A stretch of 64,000 bases of DNA from Pseudomonas luteola NBRC 103146 (GTDB lineage Bacteria > Pseudomonadota > Gammaproteobacteria > Pseudomonadales > Pseudomonadaceae), in assembly GCF_002091675.1 (NCBI RefSeq), contig NZ_BDAE01000004.1, forward strand, positions 124,001 through 188,000, in the 5' to 3' direction. Position 1 is the first letter of the stretch. The number at the start of each line of letters is the position of its first letter. The notes below the pieces were generated by a model, which saw only the letters and a program-made list of their open reading frames with translations, made no database searches and was not told where the DNA came from. Below are positions 24,912 to 33,414 of this stretch, piece after piece. The position numbers and the translations under genes were made by a program.

Positions 24912-26086
24912 CGCGTCGGCATTCGCTGTGGATTATTCTGATGGTGGCCGTCCTGCTGCTGACCGGGTTGTGGGCCTGGAAGTACATCACCCTGACAGAG
25001 ACGCTGAAAGATGCAGGGCCCAGTCCAGAGGCCCGGAACAACCCCTATCTGGCTGCCGAGCGCTTTCTGAAGGAGCGGTCCATTACCATTCAACACAGTG
25101 ACTCTTTTACGGTGCTGAATGGGCTGCCTTCGATAGGCCATACGTTGCTGCTGCTTGCAGAACGAGACCGTATGTCACCCGCCCAGAGTCAGCAGGTCCT
25201 GGACTGGGCCAGCCGAGGTGGACATGTCGTTTTCGTAGCCGAGCAGCTGTGGGATGAGCAGAGCAAAAAAAGCGGCGACTTCCTGCTTGACGCCATCGGT
25301 GTGCAGCAGTTGCTGACGCGCGACCTGGAGGATGAGGAGACGGATCAGCAGGACGCTGAACCCGCTCCTGCCGAAAAATGGGCTCCGTTGACCAAGCTTT
25401 ATCTGGAAAACGAAAAGGAGCCAGCCTATATCGGTTTCGATGATGAGTTTCATCTGTACGACTCCAGGAATCTGGCCCAGTCCTGGGCCAACAGCGAAGC
25501 CGCTACGCACATGATGCAGCTGCCATGGGGCAACGGTTTGATTACCGTCATGACGGACCCCTGGATCTGGCAAAACGCCCATATAGGCGAATATGACAAT
25601 GCCTGGCTGCTCTGGTATATCACCCAGGACAGTGACGTCACGCTGCTATACCGCGCCGACAAGGAAAGCCTTGTTACGCTCATGGCACGCTACTTTCCTG
25701 AAACGCTGGCCGCCGCAGCCCTGCTTCTGGCGCTCTGGCTATGGCAGTCAGCGCAGCGCCTGGGACCCCTGCTACCAAGTCCCGCCACCGGGCGCCGTCA
25801 GCTGAGTGAGCACCTGCGGGCCAGCGCCGAATTCATTCGCCGACATGCTGGGCTGGCCAGCCTGATCACGTTGCTGCAGAAAGATATTCAGCAGCACGCC
25901 CGACGCCGTCATCCCGGCTTCGAACGCCTCCCTGTTGCCGAGCAATGGCAGCTTCTAGGCCGCCTGGCTCGTTTGTCTGCGCATGAGATCAGCCAGAGCA
26001 TGCGTCCGCTGACATCAGAGAAACTGTCTCCAATCGACTTCACGCGCCGCGTTGCACATTTGCAACGCATTAGGAAGGCACTATGA
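24908..26086 (+). CDS. DUF4350 domain membrane protein
   Basis: A 392-residue protein from ATG 24908, which overlaps the previous stop (ATGA). An N-terminal helix (about 5-24) is followed by an extracytoplasmic DUF4350 domain (about 35-260), whose SRGGHVVFVAEQL segment resembles the GATase-like fold of the family. A second helix (about 275-292, LAAAALLLALWLW) leads to a cytoplasmic tail (about 293-392). A frame opening at 24809 is longer but buried in the neighbour. It belongs to the same MoxR operon. Confidence 0.85.
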   Translation: MTRRHSLWIILMVAVLLLTGLWAWKYITLTETLKDAGPSPEARNNPYLAAERFLKERSITIQHSDSFTVLNGLPSIGHTLLLLAERDRMSPAQSQQVLDWASRGGHVVFVAEQLWDEQSKKSGDFLLDAIGVQQLLTRDLEDEETDQQDAEPAPAEKWAPLTKLYLENEKEPAYIGFDDEFHLYDSRNLAQSWANSEAATHMMQLPWGNGLITVMTDPWIWQNAHIGEYDNAWLLWYITQDSDVTLLYRADKESLVTLMARYFPETLAAAALLLALWLWQSAQRLGPLLPSPATGRRQLSEHLRASAEFIRRHAGLASLITLLQKDIQQHARRRHPGFERLPVAEQWQLLGRLARLSAHEISQSMRPLTSEKLSPIDFTRRVAHLQRIRKAL

Positions 26087-26129
26087 CTCGCGGTGCACTC
26101 CCCTCGCGGCCTACTCAAGGAAATACGCC

Positions 26130-27131
26130 ATGACCGAGCCTACTGCGACTCCCACGCCCCCTGATCATACGGCACAGCGTCAACGCGCCAGCAGCCTCGC
26201 TCAATCGCTGCGGCAAGCCCTCAACAAGGCATTGATAGGCCAGAGCACAGTAATTGATGATGTTCTGACCGCCCTGCTGGCTGGAGGACATGTCTTGATC
26301 GAGGGTGCACCCGGACTGGGCAAAACCCTGCTGGTTCGCGCGCTGGCTCGCTGTTTCGAAGGCAGTTTTGCACGTATTCAGTTCACACCGGACCTCATGC
26401 CCAGCGACATCACAGGTCATGCCATCTATGACCTGGCGACGGAGCAGTTCAAGCTACGCAAGGGACCTGCCTTTACCAACCTTTTGCTGGCCGACGAGAT
26501 CAACCGTGCGCCAGCAAAAACCCAGGCGGCACTGCTGGAAGTCATGCAGGAGCGGCAAATTACATTGGAAGGCCGAGCGCTGCCGGTTCCTCAACCCTTC
26601 ATGGTATTAGCCACCCAAAACCCGATAGAGCAGGAAGGCACTTATCCGCTGCCAGAGGCGGAACTGGACCGTTTCATGTTCAAGCTCTATATCGACTATC
26701 CCGGCGAAGAAGACGAACGTGCCCTGGTCAGACAGGTCACTCGCTCCACACGCAGCGACATGCTGGATGTCACGCCTCTGCGCCCAATACTGCAAGCCAA
26801 GGAAATCATGGCCATGCAAAAAATTGCAGCGGACCTGCCGGTGGACGATCAAGTGCTGGATTATGCCGTGCGGCTGGCACGCTCAACCCGTAACTGGCCC
26901 GGCATCATGCTGGGCGCCGGGCCTCGTGCCTCTATCGCCCTGCTCCGCGGCGCGCGTGCGCGAGCCCTGCTGCGGGGTGGCGAGTTCGTTCTGCCCGATG
27001 ACGTGAAGCAGTGTGCCCTGCCCGTTTTGCGCCACCGGATTAGACTGTCGGCAGAACTTGAAATCGACGGCATTACAGTTGATCAGGTGCTGCGGCAGAT
27101 CATTGATCAATCCCCAGCCCCTCGCCTCTGA
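26130..27131 (+). CDS. MoxR-family AAA+ ATPase
   Basis: A 333-residue MoxR ATPase, a chaperone-like AAA+ protein thought to remodel or activate partner complexes, often together with DUF58 or VWA proteins. Walker A is GAPGLGKT (59-66), Walker B LLADEINRAPAKTQAALLE (about 122-140), and sensor 1 is in ATQNPIEQEGTYPLPEAELDRF. The start at 26130 has AAGGA eight bases upstream. It follows the DUF4350 gene by 43 bases and precedes DUF58 by 11. Confidence 0.95.
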   Translation: MTEPTATPTPPDHTAQRQRASSLAQSLRQALNKALIGQSTVIDDVLTALLAGGHVLIEGAPGLGKTLLVRALARCFEGSFARIQFTPDLMPSDITGHAIYDLATEQFKLRKGPAFTNLLLADEINRAPAKTQAALLEVMQERQITLEGRALPVPQPFMVLATQNPIEQEGTYPLPEAELDRFMFKLYIDYPGEEDERALVRQVTRSTRSDMLDVTPLRPILQAKEIMAMQKIAADLPVDDQVLDYAVRLARSTRNWPGIMLGAGPRASIALLRGARARALLRGGEFVLPDDVKQCALPVLRHRIRLSAELEIDGITVDQVLRQIIDQSPAPRL

Positions 27132-27142
27132 TTCGCGCCTTT

Positions 27143-28474
27143 ATGAAGCCCTCCAGACGTTTTCTGCTGATCCTGACCGGACTGCTTGGGATAGCACTGT
27201 TCCTCGGTACGCTCGAGGCGCTGGGCCTCTCCGTGGCTGACACGCTACATGCTGTCTGGTGGGGCGCTTTGCTGGCGCTTTTGCTGATAGCCGGGGGCGA
27301 TGCTGTCAGTGCCTATCGACGAGCCCCTCCCATTCTGAAGCGTACGCTACCCGGGCAGTTATCATTGGGACGCTGGAGCGACGTTCAGCTTACGCTGCAT
27401 CATTCCTATCCCCGCGAATGCTGCGTCACGCTGTTCGACCATATCCCCGCCTCCATGGCCCACGAGCATCTACCGTTGGAGATGACTCTAAAGCCCGGCC
27501 AGCAGACCGAGGCGCACTACCGGATCAGGCCTCTGGAGCGAGGGCATATCCGCTTTCCGGCCTGTGATTGTATCCTGCCCAGCCCACTGGGATTCTGGCA
27601 GCGCCGTTACCGGCTGGAGCACCCTGGAGACGCACGGGTCTACCCGGACTTTGCCCGCCTTTATAGCTCATCGCCTCTGGCAGGCGAGCAATGGCTGGGT
27701 CAACTGGGTGTCAGGCAGAAACCTCGACGAGGCCTGGGGCTCGAGTTCCATCAGCTGCGAGAGTTTCGCCAGGGCGATACGTTGCGGCAGATGGACTGGA
27801 AAGCCACGGCACGCAAGAAAATGCCCATCGCCCGCGAATATCAGGAGGAACGGGACCAGCAGATCCTGCTGCTCCTGGACTGCGGCAGGCGTATGCGTAG
27901 CCAGGACGGTGAGCTGTCGCATTTCGACCAGGCTCTGGATGCGTGCCTGCTTCTGGCCCACGTTGCCCTTCGCCAGGGCGATGCCGTAGGTATCAGCACC
28001 TTTGCTCATGAGCAACCACGGCACGTGGCGCCTGCCAAAGGCCATGGGCAGCTGGGCCGACTGCTCAATGCCGTCTATGACCTCAAGCCTACACTGACCC
28101 CTGCCGATTACAGTTCAGCCGCCCAGCAGCTTCTCAGCCGCCAGCGTCGCCGTGCACTGATCGTTCTGGTCACCAACCTGCGTGATGAAGATGACGATGA
28201 TCTAAGGCTTGCCCTTGGCCATCTCGGTCGCCAGCACCGCATGCTGATTGCCAGCCTGCGTGAAGATATCCTGGATACGAAGATGCAGCAGGTGATAGAA
28301 ACCTACGAGGATGCGCTGGAATATTGTGGGGCCATGGATTACCGCCAGGCCAGGGAGTCGCTGCACGAGCGCCTGTCGGCCCAAGGTGTTGCGCTCATCG
28401 ATACACGTCCGGCCGCCCTAGGCCCTGAACTGGTCAATCAGTATCTCACCTGGAAACGTGCCGGAACCCTCTGA
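27143..28474 (+). CDS. DUF58 domain protein
   Basis: A 443-residue DUF58 protein. Two N-terminal hydrophobic helices (about 7-28 and 35-53) anchor it. DUF58 lies near 200-290, with REFRQGDTLRQMDWKATARKK (about 210-230), which matches the family signature of FR.GD..R.I.W..TAR. A von Willebrand A-like fold follows, with LLLDCGRRM as a partly degenerate metal-binding region. It is the usual partner of MoxR ATPases and closes this operon. The cellular target is unknown. Confidence 0.92.
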   Translation: MKPSRRFLLILTGLLGIALFLGTLEALGLSVADTLHAVWWGALLALLLIAGGDAVSAYRRAPPILKRTLPGQLSLGRWSDVQLTLHHSYPRECCVTLFDHIPASMAHEHLPLEMTLKPGQQTEAHYRIRPLERGHIRFPACDCILPSPLGFWQRRYRLEHPGDARVYPDFARLYSSSPLAGEQWLGQLGVRQKPRRGLGLEFHQLREFRQGDTLRQMDWKATARKKMPIAREYQEERDQQILLLLDCGRRMRSQDGELSHFDQALDACLLLAHVALRQGDAVGISTFAHEQPRHVAPAKGHGQLGRLLNAVYDLKPTLTPADYSSAAQQLLSRQRRRALIVLVTNLRDEDDDDLRLALGHLGRQHRMLIASLREDILDTKMQQVIETYEDALEYCGAMDYRQARESLHERLSAQGVALIDTRPAALGPELVNQYLTWKRAGTL

Positions 28475-28498
28475 CTAAGCCTTGCAGCGTTCGTCTGC

Positions 28499-28858
28499 CT
28501 AAACGGACTGCTGCATGGGGTGAAAGCTGAAATAGTTACGCAGCGATTCCACCAGCTCGGTGAACTCATGCGGTGGCGCCGAGATCGAGAAGCCTGAATC
28601 GTAATATCCTGGCGTTACGTCTTCCCGGCTCCACTGACAGTTGGCATCGAAGTCAATGAAGTGCAACTGCCCGTCCTGACCCGGCACCTTCAAACGCAAT
28701 TCGAATCTGGCCCCAACCAGCAGCGGTAGCTGGCTAATGAGCAACATCCCGTCCAGGGAAATATTACCCAGATAGCCCATGGGCCTGTCAGTGAAACGAT
28801 TGAACACCTTCAGAAAGTACGGTAACTGATGGCGCTCGATATGACGATTCTGTTTCAT
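28499..28858 (-). CDS. PilZ domain protein
   Basis: A 119-residue single-domain PilZ protein, a cyclic-di-GMP receptor. The ATG at 28858 is chosen because it follows a purine-rich GGGATGG and puts the RxxxR motif (Arg5-Arg9, RHIER) near the N-terminus; the second motif is NISLDG (32-37), the [D/N]xSxxG site. Both binding motifs are intact. A frame from 28906 would add 16 residues. Its output is unknown. Three cyclic-di-GMP enzymes are encoded within about 23 kb. Confidence 0.88.
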   Translation of the reverse strand: MKQNRHIERHQLPYFLKVFNRFTDRPMGYLGNISLDGMLLISQLPLLVGARFELRLKVPGQDGQLHFIDFDANCQWSREDVTPGYYDSGFSISAPPHEFTELVESLRNYFSFHPMQQSV

Positions 28859-28950
28859 GGACCCATCCCGGAAGTCATTGCAGTCTGATGCCGCTCCAGT
28901 CGGCACCCATCAGACCACAAGCATAACCAGAAGCATGCGAAAGGGCATCT

Positions 28951-29340
28951 TTACTTGGCCAGCACCGGCTTGAGCGGCTGCGGCTGAACGATTACCGGTC
29001 TGGAACCATCGAGCCCCAGCTGGGTGAGCGTATCGATTCTGGCCCGAGCCCGGTACGCATACTCGCTGCTGGGGTAACGCCTCTCGATGAAGCGATAGGT
29101 TTCCACCGCATCGACATACAAACGCTGCCGCTCAAGGCATTGACCACGCAGCATGGAAATCTCCGGCTGAACCCACGGGCGAGCCCGGCTCTTGCGTTCG
29201 GCCTGGGACAGCTCCAGCATGACTTGATCGCAGTCACCTTCAGTATAGGCATCGTAAGCCTTGTCCATATGACGATTCATGGACGCACCCGTACAGCCGG
29301 CCAGCGACACGACGACGAGCGAAAATAAGATATGACGCAT
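28951..29340 (-). CDS. TPR-like lipoprotein, hypothetical
   Basis: A 129-residue predicted lipoprotein: signal peptide with lipobox LAGC (Cys16), then helical tetratricopeptide-like repeats (about 25-100, with AYDAYTEGDCDQVMLELSQAE and YVDAVETYRFIERRYPSSEYAYRARARI). This resembles the small Pseudomonas lipoproteins with TPR motifs that scaffold envelope assemblies. No specific partner is known. It is divergent from pykA and lies 92 bases upstream of the PilZ gene on the same strand. Confidence 0.8.
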   Translation of the reverse strand: MRHILFSLVVVSLAGCTGASMNRHMDKAYDAYTEGDCDQVMLELSQAERKSRARPWVQPEISMLRGQCLERQRLYVDAVETYRFIERRYPSSEYAYRARARIDTLTQLGLDGSRPVIVQPQPLKPVLAK

Positions 29341-29567
29341 GATTGATCCTCCGTTGCCGGGTTATCGGCAGGCTCGTCCAGGCCTGAAGCGCAGCTCACC
29401 GGTTAATTCAAGCATTACTTTTTCAGGATTGCTGCACGGAGATGAAACCTTTCATGTGCCTGGACGCTCAGCAAGGCTACAATGCACAGTAGCCTTTGAA
29501 GCCAAACGTCAGATTCGGCCCGTTTCATTGCCGATCACGGTTGAAACCATCTGAAAGGAAAACCTGA

Positions 29568-31019
29568 ATGATTTATCGCCGTACCAAAATCGTTGCCACC
29601 CTTGGCCCAGCCAGCAATTCGCCTGAGGTGCTCGAGCAGCTCATCATTGCCGGTATCGATGTGGCCCGCCTGAACTTTTCTCACGGAACCCCGGATGAAC
29701 ACCGTGCACGGGGTCAGCTGGTACGCGAACTGGCTGCCAAGCATGGCCGCCATGTGGCCTTGCTGGGCGATCTTCAGGGGCCCAAGATCCGTATCGCCAA
29801 ATTCACTGACAAGCGCATCCAGCTCAAGGAAGGCGACACCTTCCGTCTGTCCACGGCCCATCCACGTGATGCCGGTACCCAGGAGGTCGTTGGTATCGAC
29901 TATCCGGGCCTCGTGACCGATTGCCATGTCGGCGATGAGCTGCTGCTCGATGACGGCCGCGTGGTACTACGCGTCGAAGGCGTAACGGCCAATGAACTGC
30001 ATACCGTCGTTTTGATCGGCGGCCCGCTGTCGGACCACAAGGGCATCAACCGTCGCGGCGGCGGTCTGACCGCACCGGCCCTGACCGACAAGGATCGCGA
30101 AGACATCAAGCTTGCCAGCTCCATGGAAGTGGACTATCTGGCGGTGTCCTTCCCACGTGATGCGGCAGATATGCATGAAGCCCGTCGCCTGCTGGAAGAA
30201 GCCGGTGGCAAGGCCTGGCTGGTGGCCAAGATCGAGCGCGCCGAAGCTGTAGCCAATGACGAAGCACTGGACGGTCTGATTCAGGCCAGTGACGCAGTCA
30301 TGGTGGCCCGTGGTGACCTGGGCGTCGAGATCGGCGATGCCGAACTCGTAGGCATCCAGAAACGCATCATTTCCCATGCGCGCCGCTTCAACAAAGCGGT
30401 TATCACGGCTACGCAAATGATGGAGTCGATGATTACCAACCCGATGCCGACACGCGCCGAAGTGTCTGACGTTGCCAACGCCGTACTCGACAACACCGAC
30501 GCCGTGATGCTGTCCGCCGAGACGGCTGCCGGTGCGTACCCGGTTGAGGCCGTCAAGGCGATGGCCCGCATCTGTATCGGTGCAGAAAAGCAGCCTACCA
30601 GCAAGCTGTCCAGCCATCGCCTGGGGCAAACCTTTACCCGTTGGGACGAAAGTATCGCGCTGGCGTCCATCTATGTGGCTAACCACTTCCCGGGCGTGAA
30701 GGCCATCATCAGCCTGACCGACAGCGGTTATACCCCGTTGATCATGTCTCGCCTACGATCCTCCGTTCCAATCTTCTCGTTTGCTTCATCCCGCATAACA
30801 CAGGCGCGCACCGTACTATTCCGCAACGTCTATACCATTCCGTTCGATCCCAAGTCGATGCCGGCTGACAAAGTCAGCCAGAATGCCGTAGACGAACTGC
30901 TCAAGCGCGGCATTGTGGAGCGTGGCGATTGGGTCATCCTGACCAAGGGCGACAGCTACACCAAGCGTGACGGCACCAACACCATGAAGATGTACCGTGT
31001 CGGTGATCTGCTCGTCTGA
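29568..31019 (+). CDS. pykA: Pyruvate kinase
   Basis: A 483-residue pyruvate kinase converting phosphoenolpyruvate and ADP to pyruvate and ATP. It opens with RRTKIVATLGPASNSPEVL and has the catalytic segment VDYLAVSFPRDAADM, the active site lysine region AWLVAKIERAEAV (about 218-230), and MVARGDLGVEIGDAELV. The C-terminal allosteric domain is complete. By its P. aeruginosa equivalent this is the PykA isozyme. A clear terminator follows. Confidence 0.97.
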   Translation: MIYRRTKIVATLGPASNSPEVLEQLIIAGIDVARLNFSHGTPDEHRARGQLVRELAAKHGRHVALLGDLQGPKIRIAKFTDKRIQLKEGDTFRLSTAHPRDAGTQEVVGIDYPGLVTDCHVGDELLLDDGRVVLRVEGVTANELHTVVLIGGPLSDHKGINRRGGGLTAPALTDKDREDIKLASSMEVDYLAVSFPRDAADMHEARRLLEEAGGKAWLVAKIERAEAVANDEALDGLIQASDAVMVARGDLGVEIGDAELVGIQKRIISHARRFNKAVITATQMMESMITNPMPTRAEVSDVANAVLDNTDAVMLSAETAAGAYPVEAVKAMARICIGAEKQPTSKLSSHRLGQTFTRWDESIALASIYVANHFPGVKAIISLTDSGYTPLIMSRLRSSVPIFSFASSRITQARTVLFRNVYTIPFDPKSMPADKVSQNAVDELLKRGIVERGDWVILTKGDSYTKRDGTNTMKMYRVGDLLV

Positions 31020-31031
31020 TTATTGCTCACA

Positions 31032-31057
31032 AAAAAGCCGCCTTCGGGCGGCTTTTT
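31032..31057 (+). terminator. Terminator of pykA
   Basis: AAAAAGCCGCC-TTCG-GGCGGCTTTTT, an 11-bp stem closed by a stable TTCG tetraloop. It also faces the end of the convergent reductase gene at 31062. Confidence 0.92.
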
Positions 31058-31061
31058 AATG

Positions 31062-32000
31062 CTAGAGAGCCTTGGACACAAAGGTCTCTGTCAGCAGTTG
31101 TCCCCGCGGAAGCCCTGCCATGAATAATCGACGAGACACAGCCTCAACAAATGCCGGACTGCCACAAGCCAGCGCGACCGTACGCCGACTGGATAGCCGC
31201 AACGCCTTGAGCCACGGCTCCCACCCCTTTTCATCCAAGTACTCGACATTCAGAGTGCGTTGCTCGGCGGCCAATCTATCCAATGCTGGCCTCAAGTAAT
31301 GCCCAGACGCCTCACGCGCGCGGTGTACTACCGTGATCGGCCCAGCATGCTCCTGATCCAGCGCTTCACGAAGAATGCCCCAAAGTGGCGCCAATCCTGA
31401 GCCGGAGCCCAGCAGCAGCAACGGAGAATCGGGTTGTTCCGCCGGATAGTGCAGCGCACTGGGATTTAATACACCCAGGCACAATTGATCACCTGGTTTC
31501 ATTCGGCGTGCGGCAGTGCTGAACTGGCCCGGACGGCTGCAATCGATGTGAAACTCAAGCCAAGGTGCCTCGCCAGGCAAACTGGCTATGGAATAGGAGC
31601 GAGCAATACCGTTGAGCCAGAGCACTACGGACTGCCCCGGTCGATAACGTACATACCGCTCCGGCTGCATACGTAGGCGAACCACATCTGCACTTAGCCA
31701 ATCGACAGCCGTCAGCGTCGCAGGAATCCCATCTTCCTCAGGGTTGAAGATCGATACCCGAACATCACCTACAATACGGCACTGGCAGGCCAGCCGCCAT
31801 CCTTCGGCCCGCCGTTCAGGAGGCAGCGCTTCCGGCTGCGCGTCTGCAACATGCCCCTCAAGACACCGAACCAGACATGCATGGCAACTGCCCGCCCGAC
31901 AGCTGAAAGGCACTGCCAGGCCTACGTCGAGCAGGCTGTCGAGCAGAGTGCGATCCGACTCGACTGTCCAGACCGATGCTCCTACCTCAAGCTTAGGCAC
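31062..32000 (-). CDS. 2Fe-2S ferredoxin / flavin reductase fusion protein
   Basis: A 312-residue single-chain electron-transfer reductase. An N-terminal plant-type 2Fe-2S domain carries Cys34, Cys39, Cys42 and Cys72. A FAD-binding domain (about 85-185) has the RSYSIAS motif (about 131-137), and the NAD(P) domain has LLLLGSGSGLAPLWGILREA (about 190-209). This is the layout of oxygenase reductase components and of Fre-like ferredoxin reductases. GTG 32000 is chosen as start: GGAGA lies five bases upstream and the longer frame reads into the GGDEF gene. It begins one base after the GGDEF stop, so the two are co-transcribed. Confidence 0.88.
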   Translation of the reverse strand: MPKLEVGASVWTVESDRTLLDSLLDVGLAVPFSCRAGSCHACLVRCLEGHVADAQPEALPPERRAEGWRLACQCRIVGDVRVSIFNPEEDGIPATLTAVDWLSADVVRLRMQPERYVRYRPGQSVVLWLNGIARSYSIASLPGEAPWLEFHIDCSRPGQFSTAARRMKPGDQLCLGVLNPSALHYPAEQPDSPLLLLGSGSGLAPLWGILREALDQEHAGPITVVHRAREASGHYLRPALDRLAAEQRTLNVEYLDEKGWEPWLKALRLSSRRTVALACGSPAFVEAVSRRLFMAGLPRGQLLTETFVSKAL

Positions 32001-32001
32001 G

Positions 32002-33111
32002 TCAGCTCTCCCATGAAACCTCACAGCGATTACGCCCATTACGCTTGGCACGATACAACGCCTGATCAGCCAGCAGTAACGACTCTTCAAGGGTACGTCC
32101 GGTCATGATGAGGCTCATGCCGATCGAAACGGTCAGGGTGCCCAGATCAGCGTGCTCGAAAACCGTCCTTGAAAAGGCTTCACGTAAACGCTCACAGCAG
32201 ACTACCAGCTGCTGCGGATCGCTAAAGGGCAGCAGGAGGACGAACTCTTCTCCGCCATAACGCGCCAGGACGTCCTGCTCTCGCAAGCAGGCCTCGCCTA
32301 CCTCGGCAAACGTTTTAAGCACCAGATCGCCTATTCCGTGCCCAAACTGATCATTGATCTGCTTGAAAAAATCCATGTCGATCAATGCCAGCCCGTGCAT
32401 TCGGCCATGCCCCAACCGATGAAGCGCCTCACTGGCTATTTGCAGAAAATAACGGCGATTACGCAGCCCCGTCAGCTCGTCCGTAATCACCTGAGCTTCC
32501 AACTGACGCATCACATGGCGCAGGTTGTCCTGATGCCGCTCCAGATCGTCCCGCCGAGCGTTGAGCTGGTAGCGGATACGGTGGTGGTAGCGAGCAAACA
32601 GCACCATGGAAACCAGAACAATGGCTAATATGATGCTCTGGACAATCATCATTCTGACGGTCCGGCTGTCCTGTGGCTCAAGGTTTATCCATAAGCACAA
32701 CCCTACATAGGCACCGTAGGCCAGCAGCGCACAGCGTACAAACGCCCCCAGTCGTATCTGAAAAATACCCAGCATCAATACGAGTACATAAGACACCAGA
32801 AAGGTACCGCGCAAATGCACGATATGGGTCAGGGAATACGTCAGAAACAGAATCGAGACGATAATATAGGGCTCAAGCGGCAAGGCCTTCAGATGCTTGC
32901 CACCGGCCCAGACAATCACCCCCGTCATCACGGCGACTCCCGCCAGAAAGCCCAGCGTGTCGGCAAAAAAAGAGCTGATCGAAAATGAATAGAACCCCGC
33001 AGCCGTAGATAACAGCAGCGGAAGCAACGCCAGCACAACCACGGCTAGAGGCAATACCTGATGACCAATGACAAACGCATTGATGCTGCGCGTGACAGTA
33101 AGATCCCGCAT
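32002..33111 (-). CDS. Membrane-bound GGDEF diguanylate cyclase (sadC locus)
   Basis: A 369-residue protein with about six membrane helices (residues 15-190) and a C-terminal GGDEF domain. The active site is RYGGEEF and the inhibitory site RxxD (REQD) is placed five residues before it, so an active, product-inhibited cyclase is expected. The ATG at 33111 is preferred over a TTG at 33141. Between a ferredoxin reductase and a class I fumarase it occupies the position of P. aeruginosa sadC, a surface-attachment cyclase, but it is shorter than that protein, so orthology is likely rather than certain. Confidence 0.88.
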   Translation of the reverse strand: MRDLTVTRSINAFVIGHQVLPLAVVVLALLPLLLSTAAGFYSFSISSFFADTLGFLAGVAVMTGVIVWAGGKHLKALPLEPYIIVSILFLTYSLTHIVHLRGTFLVSYVLVLMLGIFQIRLGAFVRCALLAYGAYVGLCLWINLEPQDSRTVRMMIVQSIILAIVLVSMVLFARYHHRIRYQLNARRDDLERHQDNLRHVMRQLEAQVITDELTGLRNRRYFLQIASEALHRLGHGRMHGLALIDMDFFKQINDQFGHGIGDLVLKTFAEVGEACLREQDVLARYGGEEFVLLLPFSDPQQLVVCCERLREAFSRTVFEHADLGTLTVSIGMSLIMTGRTLEESLLLADQALYRAKRNGRNRCEVSWES

Positions 33112-33414
33112 GGTGACGACACCTGATCCATGGCATAGCAATTAGCCAGCAGTTTACCCTGTTTCTGTGACGTATTTCCTTATCAGCTGGTCGGCTTCGC
33201 TCAAGCGTCTCATAGCGCTATACTGCCCCGCCTTTGTCGTGTCGGCTACACCCTAGACGTGGTGTCTGGACTTCTTTTCTCAGTGTTGGAAGCCGGACCT
33301 GCGCGCCCGGACGCTGCTTTTCGTGATCAGACGACTTTCGCCTGCTTCCAAAACGACGCCACGGACGAGACACGAGAACCGCGCAGTACTGATAGCCTAA
33401 TAAGGAGCGCGTAC
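33112..33414. other. Divergent intergenic region, GGDEF gene / fumarase
   Basis: About 300 bases that must carry both promoters. AAGGAGC at 33402 is the fumarase ribosome binding site. A reading frame continues upstream of the fumarase start to 33259 but lacks initiation signals. Nothing else is recognised. Confidence 0.4.

Noticed and set aside
29967-30686. 239-codon minus-strand frame inside pykA
   Set aside because: It is a shadow of the pyruvate kinase gene, with the His- and Gly-rich composition typical of antisense frames.
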